Shown in pieces: positions 7,982 to 17,498 of a DNA stretch of 64,000 bases. The DNA comes from Conexibacter sp. CPCC 205762 (GTDB taxonomy: Bacteria; Actinomycetota; Thermoleophilia; Solirubrobacterales; Solirubrobacteraceae), in assembly GCF_030646155.1 (NCBI RefSeq), contig NZ_JAUTDN010000006.1:62001-126000 (forward strand), given 5' to 3'. How positions within the stretch are numbered: the stretch's first letter is position 1; each line of letters opens with the position of its first letter. The notes beneath the pieces are model-generated. The model worked only from the letters and a program-made list of their open reading frames with translations, had not been told where the DNA came from and searched no databases. The translations under genes and the position numbers were made by a program.

Positions 7982-8722
7982 ATGGAACTGTCTGGAACCG
8001 TCGCGCTCGTCACCGGCGCCAATCGCGGGCTCGGCGCCGCCTACGTGCGGGCGCTGCTCGACGCCGGCGCGGCGAAGGTCTACGCCGCCGCGCGCGATCC
8101 GCGCAGCGTCGCCGCCGACGACCCGCGGGTCGTGCCGCTGGCGCTCGACGTGACCGACGCCGCGCAGGCCGAGGCGGCGGCGCGGGCGGCCGGCGACGTG
8201 CGGCTGGTGATCTCCAACGCGGGCATCGCGAGCGGCACCTCGCCGCTGGACGAGCACGCGATCGACGGCGCCCGCGCGGAGCTGGAGGTCAACTACTTCG
8301 GCCTGCTGAACGTCGCGCGCGCCTTCGCGCCGGTGCTCGCCGCCAACGGCGGCGGCGCGCTCGTGCACATGCACTCGGCGCTGTCATGGGTCCACTTCCC
8401 CGGCAGCGGCACCTACGCCGCCTCGAAGGCCGCCGCGTGGGCGGCGACCAACGCGCTGCGGGTGCAGCTGCGCGGCCAGGGGACGCAGGTGGTCGGCGTC
8501 CACGTCGGCTACGTCGACACCGACATGACGGCCGGCGTGAGCGACCCCAAGAGCACGCCGGAGGAGGTCGTCGCGGCGGTCCTCGCGGGGATCGAGGCCG
8601 GTGCCGAGGAGGTCCTCGCCGACGACGTCAGCCGCGCGGTCAAGGCCAATCTCGCGGACGACCTCGCGACGCTCTACCCCGGCGTGCAGGCGCGCTACGA
8701 CGCGGCGACGGCGGCCGCCTGA
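7982..8722 (+). CDS. short-chain dehydrogenase/reductase
   Basis: 246 residues. Seen: the cofactor glycine motif TGANRGLGAAY near residue 10, NAG at about residue 79, a catalytic Ser region (HMHSALSWVHF) and the YAASK catalytic Tyr/Lys motif near 147. This is the classical SDR arrangement for an NAD(P)-dependent alcohol or carbonyl oxidoreductase. The substrate is unknown. ATG start with AAGGGA upstream. Divergent from a PaaI-like thioesterase and possibly co-regulated through the palindrome between them; convergent with lutC, with 62 bases of extremely GC-rich sequence between the stops and no convincing terminator. Confidence 0.85.
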   Translation: MELSGTVALVTGANRGLGAAYVRALLDAGAAKVYAAARDPRSVAADDPRVVPLALDVTDAAQAEAAARAAGDVRLVISNAGIASGTSPLDEHAIDGARAELEVNYFGLLNVARAFAPVLAANGGGALVHMHSALSWVHFPGSGTYAASKAAAWAATNALRVQLRGQGTQVVGVHVGYVDTDMTAGVSDPKSTPEEVVAAVLAGIEAGAEEVLADDVSRAVKANLADDLATLYPGVQARYDAATAAA

Positions 8723-8784
8723 GGCCGCGTCCGCGGGCGGGGCGCGGCGGCGCGGCGGGCGCGGGACGGCGGCGGGCGGCGGCG

Positions 8785-9435
8785 TCAGCCGGTGACGACG
8801 AGCACGTCGAGCGTGCGCGGGCCGTGGACGCCCTCGACGCGGTTGAACTCGATGTCGGAGGTCGCCGAGGGGCCGGCGACGATCGTCATCGGCTGGCCGG
8901 CGAGGGCCGCCTCGCGCAGCCGCGCGATCCCCTCCGGCACCAGCTCGACGACCTGCTCGGCGTGGACGACGCAGAGGTGGTAGTCGGGCAGCAGCGTCAG
9001 CGCGCGGCGGCCCTGCGCGACGCCGCCGTCGAGCGCGATCGTCCCGTTCAGCGCGACCGCGACGGCGCAGCCGGTGACGACCCCGTCGACCGCGCTCAGC
9101 GCGTCATGCGAGAGGCCGTGGTCCTCGACCCACTCGACGCCGTCGCCGGCGCGCCACTGCGCCGGCAGGTCGGCGGGGATCGCGAGCCGTCTGGCGCCGC
9201 GTGCGGCGAGCGCCTCGGCGATCGCGCCCGGCAGCCCGGCGGCGTCGACCTCGCGCACGTTGGCGCGGTAGTCGGCGCAGTTCTCGGCGAACAGCGCGAC
9301 GACCTCCGCATGCGGCAGCGTGCCCTCGGTGCGGTAGTCGCGTGCGACGGCGACATCGTCCGCTCGCTCCGCCTCGGGGACGTCTCTCAGCGCAGCGCGC
9401 ACCCGCGCGAGGATCGCGTCACGGGCGGCATTCAT
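8785..9435 (-). CDS. lutC: lactate utilization protein LutC (LUD domain)
   Basis: 216 residues from the ATG at 9433-9435, which overlaps the lutB stop (ATGA). The protein is a single LUD/DUF162 domain: central SAVDGVVTGCAVAVALNGTI and the closing ATSDIEFNRVEGVHGPRTLDV, the latter a strong family signature. LutC is the third component of the LutABC complex that oxidises L-lactate to pyruvate in the cytoplasm without the classic flavin dehydrogenase. It is the last gene of the minus-strand lutABC operon, convergent with the SDR gene. Confidence 0.92.
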   Translation of the reverse strand: MNAARDAILARVRAALRDVPEAERADDVAVARDYRTEGTLPHAEVVALFAENCADYRANVREVDAAGLPGAIAEALAARGARRLAIPADLPAQWRAGDGVEWVEDHGLSHDALSAVDGVVTGCAVAVALNGTIALDGGVAQGRRALTLLPDYHLCVVHAEQVVELVPEGIARLREAALAGQPMTIVAGPSATSDIEFNRVEGVHGPRTLDVLVVTG

Positions 9436-10871
9436 CGTGAGGCCTCCCGCTCCACCCACCACTCGCGGAAGGTCTGGTCGGGGATCGGCATCAGGTCGCG
9501 CGCCTTCGTCCAGCCGCCCAGCTCGCCGGGCAGCCTCTCGATCTTGCCCTTGCGCGCCAGCGGCCACTGGCCCAGCCGCCCGAGCTTCTGCAGCCGCTCG
9601 TAGCGGCCGCGCGTCGCGAAGCCCTTCGCGACCGCCTTCAGCGCCAGCCGCTCCGGGTCGAGCCGCCCCTTCAGCGACGCCGCCGCTCTCTCCTTGTTGG
9701 AGCGGTCGCGCAGGTGCACGAGCACGGTCGGTATGTCGATCTTGACCGGGCAGACCTCGTAGCAGGCGCCGCACAGCGAGGAGGCGAACGGCAGCGACCC
9801 GGCCGCTCTCATGCCGGCCAGCTGCGGCGTCAGGATCGCGCCGATCGGGCCCGGGTAGACCGAGCCGTAGGCGTGGCCGCCGGTGCGCTCGTAGACCGGG
9901 CAGACGTTGAGGCAGGCCGAGCAGCGGATGCACGCGAGCGTCTGGCGCGCCAGCTCGTCGGCGAGCGAGTCGGTGCGGCCGTTGTCGAGCAGCACGAGGT
10001 GGAACTCGCGCGGGCCGTCGTCGTCGCGGGCGCCGCTCCAGAGCGTCGTGTACGGGTTCATCCGCTCCGCTGTCGAGGAGCGGGGGAGCAGCTGCAGGAA
10101 GACCTCGAGGTCCTGCCACGCCGGCACGAGCTTCTCGATCCCGCAGACGGTGATCAGCGTCTCCGGCAGCGTCGTGCACATGCGGCCGTTGCCCTCGGAC
10201 TCCAGCACCGCGATCGCGCCGGTCTCGGCGACGGCGAAGTTCGCGCCGCTGACGCCGACTCTCGCGCGCAGGAATCTCTCGCGCAGGAAGCGGCGCGCCG
10301 CCTCGGCCAGCTCGGCCGGCTCGTCGGTCAGCGTCTCGGGCCCGATCGTGCGGCGGAAGATGTCGCGGATCTCGGCCCGGTTGCGGTGGATCGCCGGCAC
10401 GAGGATGTGCGACGGGCGGTCTCTGCCGAGCTGCACGATCAGCTCCGCGAGGTCGGTCTCCAGCGCCGTGATGCCGGCCGCTTCCAACGCCTCGTTGAGC
10501 TCGATCTCGACCGTCGCCATCGACTTGACCTTGACGACCTCCGAGACGCCCTTGGACTTCGCGATGCGGGTGACGATCGCGTTCGCCTCGTCGCCGTCGC
10601 GCGCCCAGTGGACGACGCCGCCGGCGCGCGTGACCGACTCCTCCAGCGTCAGCAGGTGCTCGTCGAGGTGGCGCAGCGTGCGCTCCTTCAGCGCCCGGCC
10701 GGCCTCGCGCAGCTGCTCCCAGTCCGGCATCTCCTCGACCACGCCGGTGCGCTTCTCGCGGATCGTCGAGGTCGCCATGCCGATGTTGCGGCGCATCTGC
10801 GCGTCGGCGAGCGCGCTCTTGGCGGCGAGCGGGAAGGCCGGGACGTCGGGCCAGGAGGCGCTCGTGGTCAT
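9432..10871 (-). CDS. lutB: iron-sulfur lactate oxidation subunit LutB
   Basis: 479 residues from the ATG at 10869-10871, overlapping the lutA stop. The N-terminal two thirds are a LUD domain, and the C-terminal third has two 4Fe-4S motifs, CIRCSACLNVCPVY (about 312) and CGACYEVCPVKID (about 363), followed by the LutB tail ending in a WW motif (FREWWVE). This is the electron-transfer subunit of LutABC. It matches the usual length (about 475). Position between lutA and lutC with stop/start overlaps on both sides shows one operon. Confidence 0.95.
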   Translation of the reverse strand: MTTSASWPDVPAFPLAAKSALADAQMRRNIGMATSTIREKRTGVVEEMPDWEQLREAGRALKERTLRHLDEHLLTLEESVTRAGGVVHWARDGDEANAIVTRIAKSKGVSEVVKVKSMATVEIELNEALEAAGITALETDLAELIVQLGRDRPSHILVPAIHRNRAEIRDIFRRTIGPETLTDEPAELAEAARRFLRERFLRARVGVSGANFAVAETGAIAVLESEGNGRMCTTLPETLITVCGIEKLVPAWQDLEVFLQLLPRSSTAERMNPYTTLWSGARDDDGPREFHLVLLDNGRTDSLADELARQTLACIRCSACLNVCPVYERTGGHAYGSVYPGPIGAILTPQLAGMRAAGSLPFASSLCGACYEVCPVKIDIPTVLVHLRDRSNKERAAASLKGRLDPERLALKAVAKGFATRGRYERLQKLGRLGQWPLARKGKIERLPGELGGWTKARDLMPIPDQTFREWWVEREASR

Positions 10872-11656
10872 GCTCTCACCACCGTGATCGCGTCGCCGGA
10901 GCCGACGGCGGGGACGCCGAACGGCTCGGCCTCGGTCGAGGCGAGGATCTCGGCGAGATGGACGGCGCTGACGCCCGCGCGCTGGCGCGAGAGGCCGCCG
11001 CCGATGTGCATCAGGCAGGAGTTGTCGGCCGCGGTGCAGACCTCGGCGCCGGTCTCCTGCACGTTCGTCAGCTTGTCGTCGAGCATCGCGATCGAGGTGT
11101 CGGCGTTCTTGATCGCGAAGGTGCCGCCGAAGCCGCAGCACTGCTCGGCCGCCGGCAGCTCGACCAGGTCGATCCCTCTGACCGCCCGCAGCAGCTGCAG
11201 CGGCTTGTCGCCGATGTGCAGCATCCGCAGCGCGTGGCAGCTGGGGTGGTAGGTGACGCGGTGCGGGTAGTAGGCGCCGACGTCGCCGAGGCCGAGCACG
11301 TCGATGAGCAGCTCGCTCAACTCGAACGTTCGCTCGCCGAGCGTGCGAACAGCCTCGATCAGCTCGGGATCGCCCGACTCCTTCGCGACGTGCGGGTAGT
11401 GGTCGCGCACCATCGCGACGCAGGAGCCCGACGGCGAGACGATCAGCGGCTCGTCTCTGAAGACGCGTGCGAAGCGGCGCACGAGCGGCAGTGCCTCGTC
11501 GTGATAGCCCGAGTTGAAGTGCATCTGGCCGCAGCAGGTCTGTTCGAGTGGGAATACCACCTCGTGACCCAGCCGTTCGAGCAGGCGCACGACCGCCTGC
11601 CCCGTCCGAGGAAAGAGCGTGTCGTTGAAGCAAGTGATGAAGAGCGCGATCCGCAC
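10868..11656 (-). CDS. lutA: lactate oxidation subunit LutA (CCG domains)
   Basis: 262 residues from the GTG at 11654-11656, chosen because VRIALFITCFND is where LutA family proteins begin and because a GGAGGAG ribosome site lies just before it; a longer ATG start at 11692 would place the operator inside the gene. Two cysteine-rich CCG repeats are visible: CFND...TCCGQMHFNSG and HPSCHA...CCGFGGTFA, which bind iron-sulfur or heterodisulfide-type cofactors. First gene of lutABC. It is divergent from the rhamnose operon, whose end product after aldolase and dehydrogenase steps would be L-lactate, so the two operons form one pathway. Confidence 0.92.
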   Translation of the reverse strand: MRIALFITCFNDTLFPRTGQAVVRLLERLGHEVVFPLEQTCCGQMHFNSGYHDEALPLVRRFARVFRDEPLIVSPSGSCVAMVRDHYPHVAKESGDPELIEAVRTLGERTFELSELLIDVLGLGDVGAYYPHRVTYHPSCHALRMLHIGDKPLQLLRAVRGIDLVELPAAEQCCGFGGTFAIKNADTSIAMLDDKLTNVQETGAEVCTAADNSCLMHIGGGLSRQRAGVSAVHLAEILASTEAEPFGVPAVGSGDAITVVRA

Positions 11657-11680
11657 GAGAGAAGCTCCTCCGCCGGGAAT

Positions 11681-11691
11681 TGGTCGGACCA
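11681..11691. promoter_or_regulatory. FadR/GntR-type operator over the lutA promoter
   Basis: A perfect odd-centred palindrome TGGTC-G-GACCA, with T and A flanks (TTGGT...ACCAT). It matches the TGGTNNNACCA pattern known for FadR-subfamily GntR regulators such as FadR, PdhR and LldR. On the minus strand it overlaps a -10 like TATGGT (11693-11688), about 25-30 bases before the lutA start, a repressor position. Basis: sequence plus family knowledge. Confidence 0.6.
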
Positions 11692-11719
11692 TATCGCGAA
11701 GACAACGAGCGAAGGGTGT

Positions 11720-11808
11720 TCGATCAGCGTGATCGAGTTCGATCGCGTCTGTGCGCCAGGCCGGGCGGGAGAAAAGGGAGTGGTCGAGTGTGACCAACCT
11801 TACTCGAC
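11720..11808. promoter_or_regulatory. cluster of inverted repeats between lutA and the rhamnose operon
   Basis: Three kinds of symmetry occur: TCGATC-agcgt-GATCGA (11720-11736) overlapping GATCGA-gt-TCGATC (11731-11744); TGGTC-gagtgt-GACCA (11781-11796); and GTCGAGT with ACTCGAC (11783-11789 and 11802-11808). The second reuses the half-sites of the lutA operator with wider spacing. Such density suggests several regulator sites in the shared 200-base control region. Confidence 0.4.
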
Positions 11809-11858
11809 TTGACGTGCGGATATGTTCTGTGCTCTGATTGCTTTTGTCCATTTGGACA
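11809..11858 (+). promoter_or_regulatory. promoter and operator of the rhamnose operon
   Basis: A -35 TTGACG (11809-11814), an 18-base spacer and a -10 like TCTGAT (11833-11838) place the transcription start near 11845. Exactly there lies a perfect 14-base palindrome TGTCCA-TT-TGGACA (11845-11858), just before the regulator's ATG at 11864. Location and symmetry suggest autoregulation by the DeoR-family protein encoded next. The -10 match is only moderate. Confidence 0.5.
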
Positions 11859-11863
11859 GAGAG

Positions 11864-12699
11864 ATGGCAGCAAACGAACAAACAAGCACAACCGGCCGCC
11901 CGGTGATGGCGGCCTCGCGGCGTCGCTCGATCGTCGACCTGCTCCACCGCGACGGTGAGGTCACCGTCGCTGCGCTGGAGGAGCAGTTCGGCGTCTCCTC
12001 GATGACCGCCCGCCGCGACCTCGCGGAGCTCGAGCGCCAGGGCCTCGCCCGCCGCACGCACGGCGGCGCCGTGCTGCCCGGGGTCGCCGCGCACGAGGAC
12101 TCCTTCCAGCACCGGCTCGGCGTCGACGCCGACGCGAAGCGCCGCCTCGGCGAGGCCGCCGCCGCGCTCGTCGCTCCGCACGAGACGGTCTACATCGACT
12201 CCTCCTCGACCTGCTGGCACGCCGCGCAGGCGATCGTCGCCGCGCGCCTGCCCGTCACGATCGTGACCAACTCCGTGCCCGTGATGGAGCTGGTCGGCGC
12301 CGCCGACCAGGCCAACGTCGAGCTGATCGGCGTCGGCGGCTCGATGCGCAGGCTGACACGCTCGTTCGTCGGCCCGCACGCCGTCCGCACGGTGCTCGAG
12401 CACTTCGCCGACAAGGTCTTCCTGTCCGTCAAGGGACTCTCCCGCGACGGCACCCTGACCGACGCGGATCCGCTGGAGGCGGAAGTCAAGCGCGCCATGA
12501 TCAGCCACGCGGAAGAGCCCGTGCTGCTGATCGACGGCAGCAAGCTGCACACGCGCGGCCTGGCCGCGATCACCAACGTCGACCAGCTCGCCTGCGTGCT
12601 CGTCGACGAGGCAACGACCGAAGACGTCGCGTCTCTGCGCGCGACCGGCATCGAGGTGCGTCGGCTCCCGTCGGGACGCGCGCGCCGTGGGAGCGAGGT

Positions 12700-12703
<4 letters not shown>
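11864..12703 (+). CDS. rhaR: DeoR/GlpR-family regulator of rhamnose catabolism
   Basis: 279 residues from the ATG at 11864; the longer frame from 11822 would cover the promoter palindrome and is rejected. The N-terminal DeoR winged helix-turn-helix is clear ([17 protein letters not shown], then [16 protein letters not shown]), followed by the DeoR C-terminal sensor ([38 protein letters not shown]), which binds phosphorylated sugar effectors in the family. The stop overlaps the next ATG (ATGA). By context it is the RhaR-type repressor of the operon, with rhamnulose 1-phosphate as the likely inducer in analogy to other DeoR rhamnose regulators. It is divergent from lutABC and might act there too. 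Confidence 0.85.
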
Positions 12704-14261
<1,558 letters not shown>

Positions 14262-14265
<4 letters not shown>

Positions 14266-15299
14266 GTACCGCTGACGTCGCCATAGACAGAACGGAGGCG
14301 GGGGAGAGAGCCCGGCGCCTCTCCGAGGTCGTCTTCCGCATGCGCGAGCTGGGCATCGTGATCGCCCTGCTGCTGCTGATCGCCGTCACGGCGATCCTCG
14401 AGCCGCGCTTCATCGAGCTCGACTCGATCAAGGACCTCGCCCGCAACGCCTCGATCATCATGGTGATCGCGGCCGGGATGACGATGGTCATCCTGACCAG
14501 AAACATCGACCTGTCGGTCGGCTCCGTGCTCGGCCTCGCCGCCTTCTTCTGCGGCGACATGCTCAGCAACCACGGCACGCCGATCATCGTCGCGATCCTC
14601 CTCTGCGTCGTCCTCGGCGCCCTCTGCGGCGTCATCAACGGCGTCCTGACGACCTTCGGCAGAGTGCCGGCGCTGGTCGTGACGCTCGGAACGATGTACG
14701 TCTTCCGCGGGATCGCGTTCGTCTACACCGACGGCCGTCAGATCAACGCCGAGACGCTGCCGGACGGCTTCCTCAACATCGGCACCGGCACGATCCTCGG
14801 CGTCCCGACGATCTTCGTCATCGCCGTCGCGATCGTCGTCGTCGTCGGCCTCTTCCTGAGCAACTACCGCAGCGGCCGCGAGCTGTACGCGATCGGCTCC
14901 AACGAGGCCGCCGCCAAGCTCGCCGGCATCCGCGTCGACCGCCGCGTCGTCGGCGCGTTCGTCGCCTCCGGCGCGCTCGCCGGCCTCGGCGGCGCGCTCT
15001 ACTGCGCCCGCTTCGGCACCGTCGACGCGACCGCCGGCACCGGCTACGAGTTGACCGTCATCTCGGCCGCCGTCGTCGGCGGCGTCGCGATCAACGGCGG
15101 CGTCGGCTCGGTCTACGGCGCCGCGATCGGCGCGATCCTGCTCGGCTGCATCACCTCGTCCCTGATCGTGCTGCGGATCGACTCCTTCTGGCAGCAGGCC
15201 GCCGTCGGCGCGCTGCTGATCGCCGCGATCGCCTTCGACCGGCTCGTCGGGCTGCGACTCGACGCCGCCCTGCGACAGCGGAGTGCCCGCCGTGCCTGA
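14262..15299 (+). CDS. rhaP: rhamnose ABC importer, permease 1
   Basis: 345 residues from the ATG at 14262 overlapping the ATPase stop, with an AAGGAGGAG ribosome site. Highly hydrophobic with about eight to ten membrane segments; the family signature [16 protein letters not shown] (about 80-95) and the cytoplasmic loop [16 protein letters not shown] (about 208), which contacts the ATPase, are both clear. BPD_transp_2/CUT2 family. Pairs with the next gene to form a heterodimeric channel for rhamnose. Confidence 0.9.
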
Positions 15300-16404
15300 G
15301 CTTGCCACCACCACCCCCCAGGCCGGCGGCACGCCGCCGGCCGCGCCGAGCGGCAGAGCCGGCGCGAAGTTCGAGGCCGGCGCGCTCGTGCGCTGGGAGA
15401 CGCTGATCGTCGGTCTGATCGTCGTCGTCCTGTTCGTCGGCTCCGGCCTCTCCGACAAGTTCTTCACGTCGGCGTCGTTCACGACGGGCTCGTTCGACAT
15501 GATCGAGGTCGCGCTGATCGCGCTGCCGATGACGCTCGTCATCATCACCGGCGAGATCGACCTGTCGGTCGCCTCGATCCTCGGCCTCTCCAGCGCGCTC
15601 ATGGGCGAGCTCTGGAACGCCGGCCTGCCGCTCGAGCTGATCATGCCGATCTGCATCGCGATGGGCGCGGTCTGCGGCGTCTTCAACGGCTTCCTCGTGA
15701 CGCAGCTCGGCCTGCCGTCGCTCGCCGTCACGATCGGCACGCTCGGCCTCTACCGCGGCCTCGCGCTCGTGATCCTCGGCGACGAGTCGGTCACGTCGTT
15801 CCCGTCGAGCTGGACCGAGAGAGCGTTCGGCACGATCGGCGGCGGCTGGTTCCCGAACGTGATGGTCATATTCGTGATCCTCGCGATCGTCTTCGCGATA
15901 GCGCTGCACGCGACGCCGTTCGGCCGCTCGATCTACGCGATCGGCGCCAACAAGGAGGCCGCGCGCTTCAGCGGCATCCGCGTCAAGCGCGTCACGCTGT
16001 CGCTCTACGTCCTCGCCGGCATGGTCTCCGCGCTCGCCGGCATCATCATGACGCTGCGCAACTCGACGGCCGCCGCCAACGTCGGCGTCGGCCTGGAGCT
16101 GACCGTGGTCGCCGCGGTCCTGCTCGGCGGCGTCTCCATCTTCGGCGGCAAGGGCACGCTCTTCGGCGTCATCCTGGCCGTCTTCCTCTTGGGCTCGATC
16201 CAGAAGGCTCTGCTGCTCGCGGACGGCGTCTCGTCCTACTGGATCCAGATCGTCACCGGCACGCTGCTCGTCGGCTCGGTGCTCGGCCCCAACCTCGTCG
16301 TGCGCGCGCGGGATGCCCGCGCTCGCGCAACGCGCTCGCGTGCCCCTGGGGCTGGACGCGCGACGACCACCACGACCAAGCCCCGCAAGGAGGAGGATCG
16401 ATGA
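15283..16404 (+). CDS. rhaQ: rhamnose ABC importer, permease 2
   Basis: 373 residues from the GTG at 15283, with a second in-frame GTG at 15292 that has better spacing from a GGAG site. CUT2 permease with [16 protein letters not shown] and the ATPase-contact loop [16 protein letters not shown]. After the last membrane span there is a 30-residue Arg/Ala/Thr-rich cytoplasmic tail. It overlaps permease 1 by 17 bases and the binding protein by ATGA. Rhamnose specificity is inferred from neighbours. Confidence 0.9.
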   Translation: MPAVPELATTTPQAGGTPPAAPSGRAGAKFEAGALVRWETLIVGLIVVVLFVGSGLSDKFFTSASFTTGSFDMIEVALIALPMTLVIITGEIDLSVASILGLSSALMGELWNAGLPLELIMPICIAMGAVCGVFNGFLVTQLGLPSLAVTIGTLGLYRGLALVILGDESVTSFPSSWTERAFGTIGGGWFPNVMVIFVILAIVFAIALHATPFGRSIYAIGANKEAARFSGIRVKRVTLSLYVLAGMVSALAGIIMTLRNSTAAANVGVGLELTVVAAVLLGGVSIFGGKGTLFGVILAVFLLGSIQKALLLADGVSSYWIQIVTGTLLVGSVLGPNLVVRARDARARATRSRAPGAGRATTTTTKPRKEEDR

Positions 16405-17498
16405 GTTTGTTCCATCGGTCGCGCGCGCTGTGGGTCGCCGTTCTGGCGATCGTGCTCGCGATGGTCGTCGCCGCCTGTGGCGACACCAAGGACGACACCG
16501 AGTCGAACGCGAGCAGCACGCCTGCCGCGTCGTCCACTGACGGTGGTGCCGCGGCGAACGCCGACGGTGAGTACAGAAGAGGTCTGAAGGCCATCGTCAT
16601 GCCGAAGCAGCTCGGCAACCCGTACGAGGAGCTCGAGGACAGCGGTACGGTCGAGGCGTTCAGCGAGCTGGGCGGCGAGGCGACGATCGAGGGTCCGACG
16701 GACGCCGGCGCTTCTTCGCAGGTCCCGCTGCTGCAGTCTGCGATCCAGAAGCAGCCCGACGCGATCATCCTCGCGGCGAACGACCCGAACGCGGTCGCCC
16801 CGGTCCTCAAGAGAGCGATCGCGGGCGACATCAGAGTCGTGACGCAGGACTCTGACGCGGCGCCCGACGCGCGTCAGATCTTCATCAACCAGGCGACGAC
16901 CGAGGGCATCGGCGAGGTGCTCGCGAGAATGTCGAAGGCCGTCGTCCCGGGTGGCAGAGGCGAGATAGCGGTCCTGTCCGCGACCGCCAACGCGACCAAC
17001 CAGAACGCCTGGATCAGAGTCCTCCAGGAGAGACTGAAGACGCCTGAGTACAGCGGTCTGAGACTCGTCAAGGTCGCCTACGGCGACGACGACGACCAGA
17101 AGTCGTTCCAGGAGGCCCAGGGCCTGCTGTCGGCCTACCCGAACCTGAGAGCGATCGTCGCGCCGACCACCGTCGGCATCGCGGCCGCCGCCCGCTACCT
17201 GTCGACCTCCCCGAAGAAGGGCAGAGTCGCCGTGACCGGTCTCGGCACGCCGAACCAGATGCGCAAGTTCGTGAAGGACGGCACCTCGCCGGTCTTCGCG
17301 CTGTGGAACCCGAAGGACGTCGGCTACCTCGGCGGCTACGCGGCCGCCGCTCTGGCCTCGGGCATCATCACCGGTGCCGAGGGCGAGAGATTCGAGGCCG
17401 GCCGCCTCGGCGAGAGAGAGATCCTCGCCAACGGCGAGATCGTCCTCGGCCCGCCGACGGAGTTCACCAGAGACAACATCGACGACTTCAGATTCTGA
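16401..17498 (+). CDS. rhaS: rhamnose-binding lipoprotein
   Basis: 365 residues. The signal peptide ends in the lipobox VVAAC with Cys26 as the lipidated residue, followed by a Ser/Thr/Asp-rich linker. The body is a Peripla_BP_4 sugar-binding fold (LGNPYEELEDSG, AANDPNAVAPVLKRA, VVTQDSDAA). It shares long stretches with the second binding protein at 44606 (for example RLVKVAYG and PNQMRKFVKDG). Arginine in the mature part is encoded almost only by AGA (about 16 of 22 Arg codons in the gene), in sharp contrast to the catabolic genes around it, which fits very strong expression. Confidence 0.92.
   Translation: MSLFHRSRALWVAVLAIVLAMVVAACGDTKDDTESNASSTPAASSTDGGAAANADGEYRRGLKAIVMPKQLGNPYEELEDSGTVEAFSELGGEATIEGPTDAGASSQVPLLQSAIQKQPDAIILAANDPNAVAPVLKRAIAGDIRVVTQDSDAAPDARQIFINQATTEGIGEVLARMSKAVVPGGRGEIAVLSATANATNQNAWIRVLQERLKTPEYSGLRLVKVAYGDDDDQKSFQEAQGLLSAYPNLRAIVAPTTVGIAAAARYLSTSPKKGRVAVTGLGTPNQMRKFVKDGTSPVFALWNPKDVGYLGGYAAAALASGIITGAEGERFEAGRLGEREILANGEIVLGPPTEFTRDNIDDFRF

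Noticed and set aside
7873-8022. N-terminal extension of the thioesterase frame up to 8022
   Set aside because: It would overlap the divergent SDR gene and cover the operator-like palindrome; the family-like sequence begins after the ATG at 7870-7872.
11822-11863. Earlier ATG for the DeoR regulator
   Set aside because: The extra 14 residues are unlike the family and would be translated from inside the predicted promoter and palindrome.
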